A stretch of DNA of 64,000 bases from Progne subis subis (taxonomy: Eukaryota > Chordata > Aves > Passeriformes > Hirundinidae): NCBI GenBank assembly GCA_022316685.1, contig JAKJHU010000030.1, forward strand, positions 15,890,018 through 15,954,017. The letters run 5' to 3'. The notes beneath the pieces were generated by a model, which saw nothing but the letters and a program-made list of their open reading frames with translations, searched no databases and was not told where the DNA came from. The position numbers and the translations under genes are program-made. Below are positions 35,976 through 48,472 of this stretch, piece after piece (positions within the stretch are counted from its first letter, which is position 1; the number at the start of each line of letters is the position of its first letter).

Positions 35976-38900
35976 ACCGTTCAGTTTTCTGTGTGAGTAA
36001 ACTCCAGTGCAGAAAAAATAACCAGGCAGTGTCTCAAAGAATTTGAATTAAGTCTGGCTTAGGAAAGCAAAGTGAAAAAAGTTTGCTACCCTGTGAATGA
36101 GCATTGTTTGATAGGATGCACCCAGTGCTGAATATGACCTCAAAAGAAGGTAACGCCTGAAACTGTTAATCCAGCAAATGAGATAAAATGGTATTATCCC
36201 TTGAATTGCTTATATTATCTAAAAAAAAAGAGGAGAGGGAAAGTGTGTTTCAGTCTTATGAGTAGTGTGCTTATTTGTTCACTAATGTCTGCAAAGCAGC
36301 AAGTCCTGAAAAAATGAATGAGTGAAGGGTCCTTGTATAAAAGGTTATAAATCATATGAATTCTAATTTAATAGCAGAATAATAGGAAGTTTTAATAAGG
36401 ATTGATTCTTGTTTGTTATACTGTTATCCAAACATAAGATACCATCCTCAAGGAGACATCTGGAAAATAGTATGCACCACAATGGAATATTCATGGATCA
36501 TGATAACATACAGTTCTGTTTGCTAATTTTTTGTAGTGAAAGCAGTAAAGCTATTTAAAAAACAAAGTCACAGCTGATGAGTTTCAATCCTTAATTCAGT
36601 TTCTTTTAATTAAAAGCTCAGTAGACAAAAGCTTACAATAAGTTTATCTTCTAGACTAACAGAGCACAGCATTTCATTTGTTAGAAGTAACTCAGAGGAC
36701 TGCAAAATAATAATAATTAAAAAGTTAAAAAATGAAACAAGTTTGTTTGGAGATGTTTGCATTCAGATAAATCCAGAATGATTAAGTATTTTGTATGTTT
36801 TCCATAGACCTTGAATCAAATCCCTAATCATTGCTTAAACATAGCATCAATTTTGTTTTCATGATTTGCAGCTGATTTTGCACTTGCTGCCCTGATCATG
36901 AATATCTGTGTGGCATAATTCACTATGTCCTCTCTACCACTGAAGAATATCAACCCAAAACTGCACAACTTTAACTGAGTGAAAATATGGGCTGGTGATG
37001 AATTTCCAGTCTCACAGGTAGAGAGTTTTTTTGTCTGTCATTTGTTATTGGTTTCATGCAGAAGGTGAGACTCATGTGACAGTAAAAAGTGACCATAAAG
37101 GACAGGGCTCAAATCTGTTAGTGACTACACAGACTTCAAACACAAAAAATAATCAAACCTCAAATGAAAATTAGTGGATTCAGACAGGACCAGACTGAGG
37201 ATTGCAAGGAATCTGGGGCCTTTTTGATGAAGCACTTGTCTAGCTATGTGCACTGTATAACATTTGTTGTCCTCATCACACATCATTTCCTTCCTCCTCA
37301 TTTTTGCTAGTAATACCAGTTTGGAGTTCCATAAAGTTAGGAACTACTATCAATATACAGGTCTACGGTAGTATAAAGATTTTTTTAAAGCATTAATTCT
37401 GTCTCTGTTTATGACTCCTTCACACCTTGAAAATCCTTTATCAAGTGATAGCAGGCTTCAGAAAGGTCACAGGGCACACAGTGTGACAATTTTCATTGTA
37501 AAATCAAACATTCCAGAAGCTTATTTCTAGATTCATGAACATTTTTTGTAACATCTTCGTGATTTGTGCTGACATCAGTGTCCATATTCAACAAAAATAC
37601 AAAAATGTTGCTTTCAGTTAGAGTTTTTGGTTACTTTGCAAACAGATTATATAACTCTAGAAGGTAGGAATCATGTTATGACAGTGTCCCAAGCTGCATC
37701 CACACTGCCTATGGTAGACTCCCAAATGTTAAAGGCAGGAATTGCGCAACTATTTTTGGATGCTTCGTCACCAAAAAAAATACCCATTTTCAGGGTGATC
37801 TAAACAGTTCACATTTTGGCGGAGGCTAGAATGAAGTGGGGAGGAGTTGGAGAATTGGAGAGTATAGGTATATGTATTCACACAAATCCCAGGGAACTAC
37901 AGTTATCAATAAAAATACATTTTCCCCCTCCAAAACGAGGAAGTTGCACTCAATCATTACTAAAAAGGAAATTAAGTAAGTCTTAGCTGTAAAGTTAACT
38001 GGTAAATTCTGAAGACAATTCATTTTCTATGGGCCAGTCATGAAGACCTTACTGTAAATATTTTCACCATGGAAAACGCTTGTGGCTGGGGCTGAGGAAC
38101 AAACCTGTGTTACATTTCAAACCCTGAATTGATTCTGTTCAGAATTGTCCACATCTCTGTCACGCAGTGATAATTTAATACCCTTCAGCAGACCTTTTGC
38201 CCTGCTGCCATTGAAGCTATCACTACTTGCCTTGTTAATTATTTTTCTACCTTTAAACAGTGAAGGAAAGAAAAATGCCCAAAAGAGCTGATGCTGGTGA
38301 ATTACCTGCAACAAACACAGTTGCTGGAATGTTTTCTAAGACCCTGCATCCTTTCATGCCTGACAGGCTTAACGAGCCCAATGGGTACAGATCTCTCTGC
38401 GGCTTGAATGTCTCAGCAGCTTTTCAGGTAATGCTGCCTCCCTCTGAGTTTCAAGACATGAAAATATTCATTACTCATTCATGATATGAACATCATGTTT
38501 TTATTTTATTCATTGCAAATTTACCACCAAATCATTCTCTTTTTGTTGTCTTTTAATTTGTTGGGTTTTATTCTGGCACAGGAAATAGTGGGTAAGCTGG
38601 CAGATTTGAAGATGACTCACAAGAACCAAGGATTGTTTTCATATTTTTATTTTTTTTCTCTCCAACATAAATATTTTTACCCTGTTCAGAAATCTACTTC
38701 TTGGAAACACCTCCCCAGTTTCTCAGTACTGAAGGCACATACAATACACTCCACATTAAAGATAATAATAATAGAAAGAAGTCTGTGACATTTCATCTGC
38801 TTATTTTAGTGTCTGTGTTATAAAGCTCACTGATGACACCCAAGGTGTCCTGCAGAGATAAGGCGATACTGTTTGCTCATATTTTGAAGGAAAATTTTGC

Positions 38901-41900
38901 TGTCTTCCATTTAAATATTTACAGTGAGTGCATTCATCAGGACAGCTGCTTTTAATAGAGAAGCACAGCTGGAACTATGTGCATGTGTGCTGGGTAATTT
39001 ATTTTACATTTTACAGGCCATAATTTAGCAACAGAATCCTAATTTCAGTTTGAATTTTCTGAGGATTATAGGCTTGCAGGGCACGTGGTGTCCTTGACCA
39101 GCATTAGGGAGATAGTCAGCAGATCACTTAGTCAGAAATGTAGTTTTAGGATTTCAAACTAAAAGAATGAAGATTTTTACCCCTCAGGTTTCCTTGAGAG
39201 AAAGTTAACTCAAGGTACCTCAATAATTTCTCTTCAAAGAATAAAGTTATATCCCTGTTCCAGGCTGTATCTGCCAAAATTAACCTGTCAGACCAGGGAG
39301 AAAGTTTGGGTTAACTTTCACTTTAGTACAAATTAGAAAAGTATTTCTGGGATTTAAATGAATAGAGCCTCTCCAGCAAGCCATACCTCCTGACCTTGGT
39401 TCATCCTGAAGGAAGGATGTCTTTCTTCCCATCTGCAGACCTGAGCCCACAACCATGATGAAATGTTCTGCCTCAGAAGCTCTGTGGTGCTTCTTGCAAA
39501 TTTTTGGGCTGCTGCAGAAAGGTTGGGATGGTTCTTTAAGCAAATGAGTACACACTGGGTATAGACTCTGAACGTATCAGAGAAACTGTACAGTAAAAAC
39601 AGACATGCAGGAGTGGAAGTTTATTTCTTCAATCCATCCTGTCCAGTCAAAAGGCATGGACAAGACACAGATGCATCCTAGACGTAAATATGTGGCGTGC
39701 TGGATGGATCCTGCCAGCAGGACCTTTGTTTTCTTGACTGAAGGGTGGTGGTGTAAGGAGGAATAATGCATAAGGAAATTGGGAGTAAGTTCCCTTTGTT
39801 ACAGACTTCTTAGTGAGAAAAGATATAAATGAGATTGACATTGTTATAGGACCAAAGTATGACCCAGATGTTGATAACTAGAAAAAGGTTAAAGGAGGAA
39901 GAAAAATAATGAGTCAGTCTGCTGAACAGGTGCAAGAAGCATGGGGAATAAACAGGAGAATCTATGAATCTTAATTGTAGTGTACTGAACTCAGCTGGCA
40001 AACCAGAAAGCTGGGAGATGCAAGTGCAAATAACTGAATCATAACATCATCTGCAGATGGTTAGTGCCTTTTTCTGTAGTGAAATTGCCATTTCCAACAT
40101 ACTACAAGCTAAAAATTTCCCCTCAACCAACAGGTACGATTTTACCAAATTAGGTGCTATAGAAGAAGCTTTGCACTGGGAAATACCTCAGGCATTTTTC
40201 GTTGAGAAACAGCAAATATTACACAGTACCCTACAGAGCAGGTTCCTGGCACTGCTACATGTAATGCAGAACCACCACACTTTGAGTTCAAGTAAGAACT
40301 CCTTGCAACCTGATTTATGTATTCATGATTTTCCTTCTTTCAGAAAGAATTTTCTACCATCTTTTGTTGGGTTTTATATAAATTAAATAAATATCAATGT
40401 TGATAGTTGAATTATCTTCATTAGATTTCAGGGCAAACGGGTTCCGGAGGTGAAGAAAAGCAACTCAGATCTCACAGAATACTTCTTACTTACTTGTTCA
40501 TAAACTCAGACTGAACAGCTTTCAGAGGTTGCACTGATATACATTTAGAAAATAATCTTTTCAACACGGAATATTTGAGATCAGTATGCGACTTTCCAAA
40601 CACTGATCTTTAAGCGCTTAAATCCAAATAGAGAGGCTGAGCATTTGAGGTTTGTATTGCTCCTACCTATTTGTGTTAAATGAGTTGCCACTTTTGAAAA
40701 TATGCCTTTTGTGACATGTAGACTCTGGAGTACCAAATACGACAGAAAAAGACTTTATATTATTTTCCCAGTGTGATGCGGACTTGCTTTAGCAAGTTTA
40801 TCAGCTGTGAATCAGCTCATTTCTTTAAAAACCTGGAAGTGGTGTGCAAAACAGGCACTCTTCGTAGACTGATTTCTTGAGCTAGCCCGGAGATGCTGCA
40901 CTTCATGTGCATGCAATATCACTTTGGAATTCAGAAGAAAAATGGCACTCATGTAAACTTGATGTAACAAACTCCAGTCTGCAGCAATCTGGAGCAGATA
41001 GCAGAAGAATAATGTTAATGGAGACGTGAGTGTTCTTTAAGACAGCTGATAAAACACTCATTGAAGCATATATTCTTATCTGCATCACTCTCATCCTTGA
41101 AAACGTATTTCCAGTTGATTCTTAGAGAATTTTTTGATGATATCTTTGCAAAGAAAATGGTAGCTATTTTTTTCTTTCCATATCTAAAGCATTTGCAGCT
41201 GTGTTTCTGTTTTCCCTCTTTATCATTGGCACTAAGTTGACAAGTGAGACACGAATCATATGTGATTGAAACATCTATCTCTATGCCGTATTATTGTGTC
41301 CTATCAATAAAGCCATATTTGTCAGGGAAATCAGTCATTCCTCCATTTTAGCTCTTTGTCAACAGCCAAAGCTTCCTTTTGAATTTCCTGTATGACAGCT
41401 CTGTCTGTAGCACAACATCCATCTGCAGTACACTTTTTAGGCAGATTAATAAGTTAATAAATGTCTAGTTGAAATGAAGTCCAGAACTCATCTTGGGAAT
41501 AATCTCTGAATGTTTCAGCTTCAAAGAGCTCACTTGTCACGTGATGTGAGGTTCACATTAAACAAATCTAATCACTTACCGTTGACCTTGCTTGTAATTA
41601 TACATAAAATCTCAGATACTTAGTTTTACAAAGGTTTTTCAAGATTTATCCCTTTTTGGGGCCTTCAGAGTGAAATATTTTTCAATGATATGGATACAGA
41701 TAGGAACATGTGAGTCAGGATTACAATAACATGTTTACTTTTTTAGAGTTTGGTCTAGGTTAGGAGTGGGGAGGAATCTGGTTTTATTATTAACATACAA
41801 TTTAGGTAGACCTGCCTCAAACTCTGGTTGTCATTCAGCCAGAAATTAAAAGTTCTGTGGAGTCTTATCATGTCTTCTGAAGGAGGCATACAGTAACTTA

Positions 41901-44670
41901 AATATTTTCCTTTGTAGAAACTTTACCTTATTTTGTTTGGTTGAAGTCACTGTTATATTTTTAGGTCACTCAAGCATATTCTCTCAAATCTGGTGTTCAT
42001 CTGTTTTTCATTTTCATGTACAATAGCCAGATAAAATATCAAATGACTGTTTTCTATTACACAGAGCTTCAATCTGTGGGATTTTTCCCCTGTAAAGCAT
42101 TCATTGTCAGAGCAGGAACAAAACAGCATGATGAAAGAATTAATAACTGTTAATTCAACTCATTATTGACCTAACCCAAATCCCATTCATGGTAATAAAA
42201 AGATTTCCAGGGATTTGGGCTCATATTTGGTATGAAACTAAGGGTTATGCAAAGTCTTTTACTGTCTTTCTGCAATAAATGTCAGACTTACTTGTGCTGA
42301 TGTTGAAATCTCAATGGTGAGGAATAGGAGAGGGGGCAGAGAGAGCCTTTAAGATAGAAATATTTTCTTTGCCACTTCAAAGCTGTCAGGACTATCCTAC
42401 TCTGTCAATTCAATAATTTTAAATATGAAACTTTCACTCAGATCACTGAATAACATTTTACCTTAAAGTTAGATCTCCCTATATGCAAATGCTTGGAGAC
42501 ATTCTGTTTTGCATTGGAATGAATCAAAGGAAAATAGTAGGAAAACCCCACGAAGGTTCAGCAGAGCTTCAGGCTGAACAGAAGATTATGGTAGGAGGAG
42601 ATGCTAAAAAAAATAGCAATTGTTAAGTGACATGGTAACATCTAAAATTAGACTTAGGAAAGGTTTCTGGAGCACACAAAGTAAATTGTTTTTTCAGGCT
42701 GTCCCAACTATTTGAGGGAAGGCAAAACTGAGGAAAATTTTTCAAAATGGAAATCCAAGTTAATCAGAATGCCTATATTTATCATGGGGAGAGCATGTCT
42801 GCATCACTGACAAACTAATTGTGTAGCTCCAACTGTTTCAACTCTTACCTGTGCAGAAAATTCCTTTGTGATGGAATTTGATCAACAAAGGTATATGGTT
42901 TTGTTTTGGGTTATTCACAGAGGATGCTCTGTTCTAGATACAGAGACCAACTACCAGGTGTGTGTATCTCTTATCCCAGCTCCTCTCTACATTACATCTT
43001 CCAGCAGTAAGGGCAGAAAAACCTTGCCGTTGGAGCCCCACATCCCTAAAGGGGGTAAACCACTGAACTAGCGTTACCCTCCTTCTCCTTTGCTGAGGAT
43101 GTAGTGAATCTTTTGAGGTTGTAATTGAATGTTTTGTCTGGAGCACAGCAACTTTTGCTTTTCAGTCTGGCTTAGCCATCATTGCCTCAGAACAACATGC
43201 ATTGCCACAGCCACAGCTGTTGGGGGCTTCCAGCACACAGGGTGACTATTCTTTGATCAGAGGAAATGTCCAGTGATCATAAAAACTGCTATTTGATTTT
43301 CTGAGCTTTTTTTTTTAACTCAAGCAAAGCATGTGTACTCACCTCAGTTTGTAAAGCTTCAATTTATAATGAGATGTCATAATTTCTCTGTGTGTTGAAG
43401 CATGGCATGCAATGCCTTTTTTAAGAAGTAGCATTCAAAACAAAGTCCCCTTTACTGGGGTCCGTAAGTAATAACATGTAATGGTCAAACAGAAGGTTTT
43501 GTTTCTCTTTTGAAAAATAGTCAAGGGTACATAAAGTAGTTTTATAACATTTATGATTTTCATTACATTCAAAACTGGGCATCACAGGCCTTCTTTCAAA
43601 CTGGAATTTCCCTTTTTGTCACAAGAAAATCATCAAGGTAATGCTGAAACCATGAATTCAAACACCTATAAAAGCTAAATTTTTGTATCTTTGCTTTCCC
43701 TGCTTGAAAGATAACGTGTATTATTTGAGTCTGTGACAAAACAATTGTTGAGATTGGATATCTGCACTGGATGACATCCATCTGACCCAGAAGTGCATGC
43801 CCTCAACTGTGGCATTCACATATCTCTCTAGGTAGTTTCAGCTGGAGTGCAGTGCACTAAATAGTCTGTGAGGGTGCTGATGGATCTCCAGTACTGCACT
43901 GCGGCCTCCATGCCTTCCTTGATGTCATGGAAGGATCTAGATCTTCCTAACAGAAGCCAAAAAGGAATATGTTTGCCGTTTTCTAGGTTTAATAAGTGAC
44001 CCTATGTTAGGTCATCAGTTTGTATCATGGAACTGTGGTTCAGATTTTATCTGTGGCCTGAACATTCAACAGAATTATTATTGACTTTCATGTTATAATT
44101 GGCAATGATTATGAGTTTTCTCAAGGTCAGCCATGGCAGCTTAGTTAATGGCCAGCTCAGCTAGTCAGAGCATAGAACTTCATTTGAAGAATTGCCTTGG
44201 TAGGATTTTCTGGTTTTCTTAAAATGAAAGGTTTGAGTGTTTTGCTTGAAATAATCCTATTTCTGACACCCTAACTGAGATCTCATATGTATATGCAGTT
44301 CCAGTGGCTTGAAATTGTCTCCATATGGTTGCAAGGACCTGAGTAAGCAATCTAACTGTACAACTGAAACTAAATTTTGTACACAGTATTTCACTGCTTT
44401 TAGAAGTTTGTCAAAAAGTCTAGTCTTCATTTTTATTTGAAACATTAAAAAGGGAAATACCAAGAGGTGTGGAAGTTCTAGTTGGATAAGCCTCTTGCTC
44501 TCTTCTCACAGGTATATAAACATATCAATATACAAATCCCATGTTTGTATTGTCTTTGGTACTTGTGAAAGAAAGCACCCTGAAGTTCCTGGTCTAAGAT
44601 CCTCGCATTGAGGTGGAAATCTCAGGGCCATTCAGATCAGATGGGTCATGTTCAAAATCCATCTCAGATA
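35976..44670. other. Long AT-rich stretch without recognised genes
   Basis: About 8.7 kb with no CR1 or LTR that I can recognise. It has no long frame except 38260-38484 (+), part of which is flanked by splice-like sites and is listed separately. The frame at 40057-40386 (+, 109 codons) has no domain. This repeat-poor interval is where conserved non-coding sequence would be easiest to detect by alignment. Confidence 0.45.
38261..38427 (+). other. Candidate exon (splice-site-flanked open frame)
   Basis: A 167-bp stretch lies between a plausible acceptor (TTTTTCTACCTTTAAACAG ending at 38260) and a plausible donor (TTTTCAG followed by GTAATG at 38428). One frame is open throughout. It would take one base from an upstream exon and end in phase 0, giving about 55 residues that include MPKRADAGELPATNT and MPDRLNEPNGYRSL. 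I do not recognise the protein. An untranslated or non-coding RNA exon, or chance, are all possible. Confidence 0.15.
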
Positions 44671-44808
44671 GTGGGGGGTTTTTTTGTTTTGTTTTGTTTT
44701 GGTGGTTTTTTTTTTTTGTTTTTTTTTTTGTTGTTGTTGTTGTTGTTGTTGTTGTTTGGGTTTTTTTGTTGTTTGTTTTTGGGGTTTTTTTGTTGTTGTT
44801 TTTTTGTT
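44671..44808 (+). repeat. T/G-rich microsatellite, TTTTG and (TTG)n
   Basis: GTTTT units, two long T runs, nine or so TTG units at about 44729-44757, then more T-rich sequence. The apparent proteins on both strands here (44608-44865 + and 44632-44855 -) are low-complexity artefacts rich in F/V or Q/N/K. Confidence 0.95.
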
Positions 44809-45239
44809 ACACATACAGAAGCTCTACGTGTTTCAATAAAGCTCATTGAGAACACCTTTCTTTAGCTCAGCTGCTTCATATTGAAGTTGTAACCATTGCC
44901 ACATGTTCTGTAGGTAATATCCTGTTCAGATCCTCAGATTGACCACCAAAATCACTGCAGATTCATTCAGACTCTTGTGAAGGGCTTTTAGGGAGAACTG
45001 TGTTCTAGGCAAATCTGGATTCTATCAAAAAAGATAAAATACACAGAATACAGTGGATTCTCAGGTCCATGTTTTTTCTTAGTAAGAAATAGGTCTGATC
45101 AACCCAAGATGTTTTTCTCTCCTTTCTCTATTACCTTCCCAGAACAGGTATTGCAACCCCACTTCCTAGTAGGAATTCTGATGTCACCTGTGGGATTTCA
45201 TACCTTTCTAAATGCTGAGTGGTGGGTGGTGTTTGGCTG
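44809..45239. other. Unassigned spacer
   Basis: No gene or repeat recognised between the TTG microsatellite and the first CR1 fragment. Confidence 0.5.
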
Positions 45240-45332
45240 ATCACAGAATTGCTGAATTGGGAGGGACTTCTGAAGCTTTAGTTCAATCCTTGCTCAAAAG
45301 AGGGCAGGGCCAATGTAGCCCAGGGCCATGAA
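45240..45332 (-). mobile_element. CR1 LINE fragment, 3' tip
   Basis: On + it reads GATCACAGAATTGCTGAATT, GGGAGGGACTTCTGAAG, CTTGCTCAAAAGAGGGCAGG and AGCCCAGGGCCATG, the reverse complement of a CR1 3' end of a different subfamily from the copy at 45717. It is only about 93 bp long. Confidence 0.8.
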
Positions 45333-45716
45333 TGATGTTGTTTTTCAGGCAAATAAAAACATTGTGCTCTGCTGTAGTCCTTCACTCTGCATGTGACAAT
45401 ATAGAGAGGGATAAATTGCTTCAGATTTTCTTCCAACTTTTGTCAAAAGCAATATCAATATTGCAGATATGTTCGGGGTGGCCACTGAGATCATATCCAG
45501 AAGTATATTTTGAGGGAGCTGCTTACCACTTCCCAGTGTTTCCTGATATATATGTATACACACATGAGTAAACAAATGTGTATTTTAAGTATATATGTGT
45601 CTACATGCATATGCATTTATGTACATCCATGCACTTATGATTTGGTGACTGAGGCCCTACATAGAAAGGTAAAATGCTCCATTTGGCATGCTCTGAAAGA
45701 CCTGACCTTGCCTCTA
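45333..45716. other. Spacer between two CR1 fragments
   Basis: Unassigned, with a TATATATGTATACACACATG-type AT/CA-rich patch at about 45547-45640. The short frames at 45332-45575 on both strands are not supported. Confidence 0.5.
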
Positions 45717-46080
45717 TCACAGAATCACATAATCACAGAATAATGAGGTTGGAAGAGACCTCTAAGATCATCAAATCCAACCTATGCGTTAACACCTCAA
45801 CTAGACTATAGCACTAAGTGCCATGTCCAGTCTTTTTTTAAACACATCCAGAGATGGTGACTCCACCACCTCCCTGGGAAGACAATTCCAGTGCTTAATT
45901 ACTCTTTCAGTGAAATTTTTTTTCCTAATATCTAACCTGTACCTTCCCTGACGTAGCTTGAGACTGTGTCCCCTTGTTCTGTCAGTTGCTGCCCGGTGGA
46001 AGAGACCGACCCCCACCTGTCTACAACCTCCCTTCAGGAAGTTGTAGAGAGTAATAAGGTCACCTCTACCTCCTTCCTTT
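45717..46080 (-). mobile_element. CR1 LINE, truncated 3' end
   Basis: Reverse CR1 with the terminal ATCACAGAATCACATAATCA repeats on +, then GAGGTTGGAAGAGACCTCTA, AGATCATCAAATCCAACC, and GGAAGAGACCGACCCCCACC further in. The minus frame 45801-46016 encodes the ORF2 C-terminal tip, including [20 protein letters not shown]. This tip has stayed open for about 70 codons, so the copy is relatively well kept. It still lacks nearly all of ORF2 and cannot move. Confidence 0.95.
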
Positions 46081-47728
46081 ATTTTTGCAGAGCCTCACTC
46101 TCAAAGACCACTGAAACATCAACACAGTGTGTTTCCTGTCTCAATTTACAAAGCTTCTCAGTACTAGAGTTAGTAATGCAGTGCTAAATACAATAAAAAA
46201 AGGTGAAGCATAAATGACAATACTGTTTCTCAAATAACATATCTCAGTTTATTCAGGGTATTTCTGTTCTCAGAGAATGAAATATGCTAAGCAGTGGACA
46301 AAAAAAATACGTTGCTTGACAAAGGAGAAAAAAAAAATTGCTAAACTCCTATTTTCAAATTCCCACCCATGCAGATATTTTTTAGTAGATATAGATACAC
46401 CGGTTTGATCTATAGTTTAACTGCAATAAGAAAACATAATACAGAACTAGAAGTATAAATTGACTTCTCACTGCTGAACTGGCCTGATTCAAATTTAATT
46501 TACATATGTTATATTAAAGTAAAAAATAAAATTGTATATTAGCACCAGATTACTCCTGATTCACAATTTTTTGTAAGTGTTGAAGGATTTAGCAGTCAAA
46601 ATCCCCTTTGAAGAACTCAAGTGTTCCACAATAAGTGCCTACAGCTGGCTGTAGACACCAATTCTACTTAATAGCAGTAGGCAAAAAAAGTAATCTGCTT
46701 TATTTCATGTTATCTGGTCTCTATTGTGCCCTGCTTTCAGGGCACGCACTGCTTTCACAGTGTCATTGAATGTGACTAGTGTGCCACTCACTCTGCAGGG
46801 CTGTGTCTGCCAAAGGGACTGGGTGACATTCTGGAAAGGTGTACACAAGGATGGCAACCACCCTAATGAGGAGAGACAGCACAAAGCTTAATTCCTTAGG
46901 AGGGGTGCACAATGAACATTCTAACCATCATTTTAGATCCTGATTAAGGTGAACTTTAAGTGAGATTTAATTTAAGTGGCAGCTAATGGGGTGGTTTAGT
47001 CTTTCTCATCTGTTCTCATAAACTCATATTGGTGTTCAAGTCCTATTTGTTTCAAAATCATCTCACTTTCTTGCTGTGGTGAGCCACAGCAAGAGTGAAA
47101 GGAAACAGTTCTTGGAACCTCTTGAAGAACCTTAAGACACTTTCAGTACAGAAAATACGAGATGCCTGTGGCCTGTGATAAGTTCAGAGGGTAACAGAGA
47201 GGGAGAGAATTGTTAAAAAACATTCTGACTGGAAGAAGAAAAGCTGTTTCCTCAGTGTTTAATCACACCTTTGTGGCACAACCCTTCCGTCTTTCATCCA
47301 GAGCAACTGAAATTGTGTAGACACTCTCAGCCAGCTATCTTAGAGTGATGATGAGTTTTCATCTCATCTTTCCTCACTATGTGGCAGAAGGGCTTATTGT
47401 TCTTTCCATTCCCTATTTTACTTGCCTTCTATTTCCTTACCAGCTTCTCTCCCTTTGTGTATCAGAGACTGAACTCCTAATTGTCTATTCTGACTTTTTG
47501 AGTAGTCCTGAACTGCTTTCGACCTCCTAGCTCTCTATTCTCTTTTTTGTAGTCCACTAATAACTTCTTTGTGACATACCTGATTTTGTTTTCTATTATG
47601 GTTCTTCCTATGTGTTGCACCATTTCCTTTCCCATCTTATATTTTTTAAGTACTCCCTAAAACAAATACCTATGTCCAAACTCACTGGTGTTAAGAAACT
47701 CTTCAAGTAAAAACCAGTGTTTTTTTGT

Positions 47729-47766
<38 letters not shown>

Positions 47767-48098
47767 TTTTTTTTGTCACTGACAAAATTTAAGGAAAAAA
47801 AATAAAGCTTTGGGCATTGCTTTTCCTATAAGAAAATCTCTAATACAGATATGATACTCTCTTCAGTATCTCTCAATTGCTGAAGCATGGAATGACCTCA
47901 GTCGTTCTAGTAGATGTTAAAAGGGACATGTTTTGTTTCTTTATGGTGATATCCAGAAGACATTTGTTCTCCTTTTTTCCTATTACCTCCACAGAGTGCT
48001 CTAATCTATTGTGCTGATGTATGATCTTGGACTGATGATAGCTGAAAACCTGCACCATACTTCATCACATAATGTACTCATACCCTATAATGACTGTG
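46081..48098. other. Unassigned DNA
   Basis: No gene recognised. It contains the long T run at 47731-47765. The reverse frame 47873-48058 has no family features. Confidence 0.5.
47731..47773 (+). repeat. Poly(T) run
   Basis: 35 T residues (47731-47765), one G, then 7-8 more T. Length may be unstable or mis-sequenced. Confidence 0.9.
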
Positions 48099-48466
48099 TG
48101 TTGTAATGCATTAACTGGGTTTATATTGTGTTTCATCAGATTTGTAATGTTTTTTCTCTGTATCACATGGTCTGTCCTTGCCCGGCAGTGCCCATTCCCC
48201 ACACTGGAATGTAACTCAACTCTGTTCCACTCCCACTTTATCCCTGATTGGGCAGTGGCTTGTCCCTGCCTCTGGGCCCTGCCCGCTGGGAAAAAGCCCC
48301 CGCACCGGAAGAGCCTTGCTCTGTCTGGCACTGGTGGGCCACCGGGAAAGAGCTACAGCGAGGCTGGGCAGGGCTCTAGAATAAAGCCAGTATTCCCCGG
48401 GTGAGAGAGAGCAGGCTCTTTCCTTTTGCCATTGGCGGTCATCTGGTCTCATAAAGAAACTCAACA
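48099..48466 (+). mobile_element. Short solo LTR with canonical ends
   Basis: A 368-bp unit starting TGTTGTAATGC and ending CTCAACA, with AATAAA at 48380-48385 (CTAGAATAAAGCC). It is flanked by a perfect 6-bp duplication ACTGTG at 48093-48098 and 48467-48472. The TG...CA ends and the 6-bp duplication fit an ERVK-type LTR. No obvious TATA box; the GC-rich U3 (about 48230-48360) may use another promoter type. Frames at 48065-48497 on both strands lie over it and are not genes. Confidence 0.85.
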
Positions 48467-48472
48467 ACTGTG

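Noticed and set aside
40057..40386. Possible exon ending at CAACAG with following GTACGA, 109-codon frame
   Set aside because: The acceptor side has a poor pyrimidine tract and the frame has no recognisable content.
44608..44865. Phe/Val-rich and Gln/Asn/Lys-rich low-complexity 'proteins'
   Set aside because: Translations of a T/G microsatellite in different frames and strands.
47731..47773. Poly(T) as the tail of a reverse-strand retroposon
   Set aside because: Sequence on either side shows no retroposon body; bird CR1 elements do not end in long poly(A).
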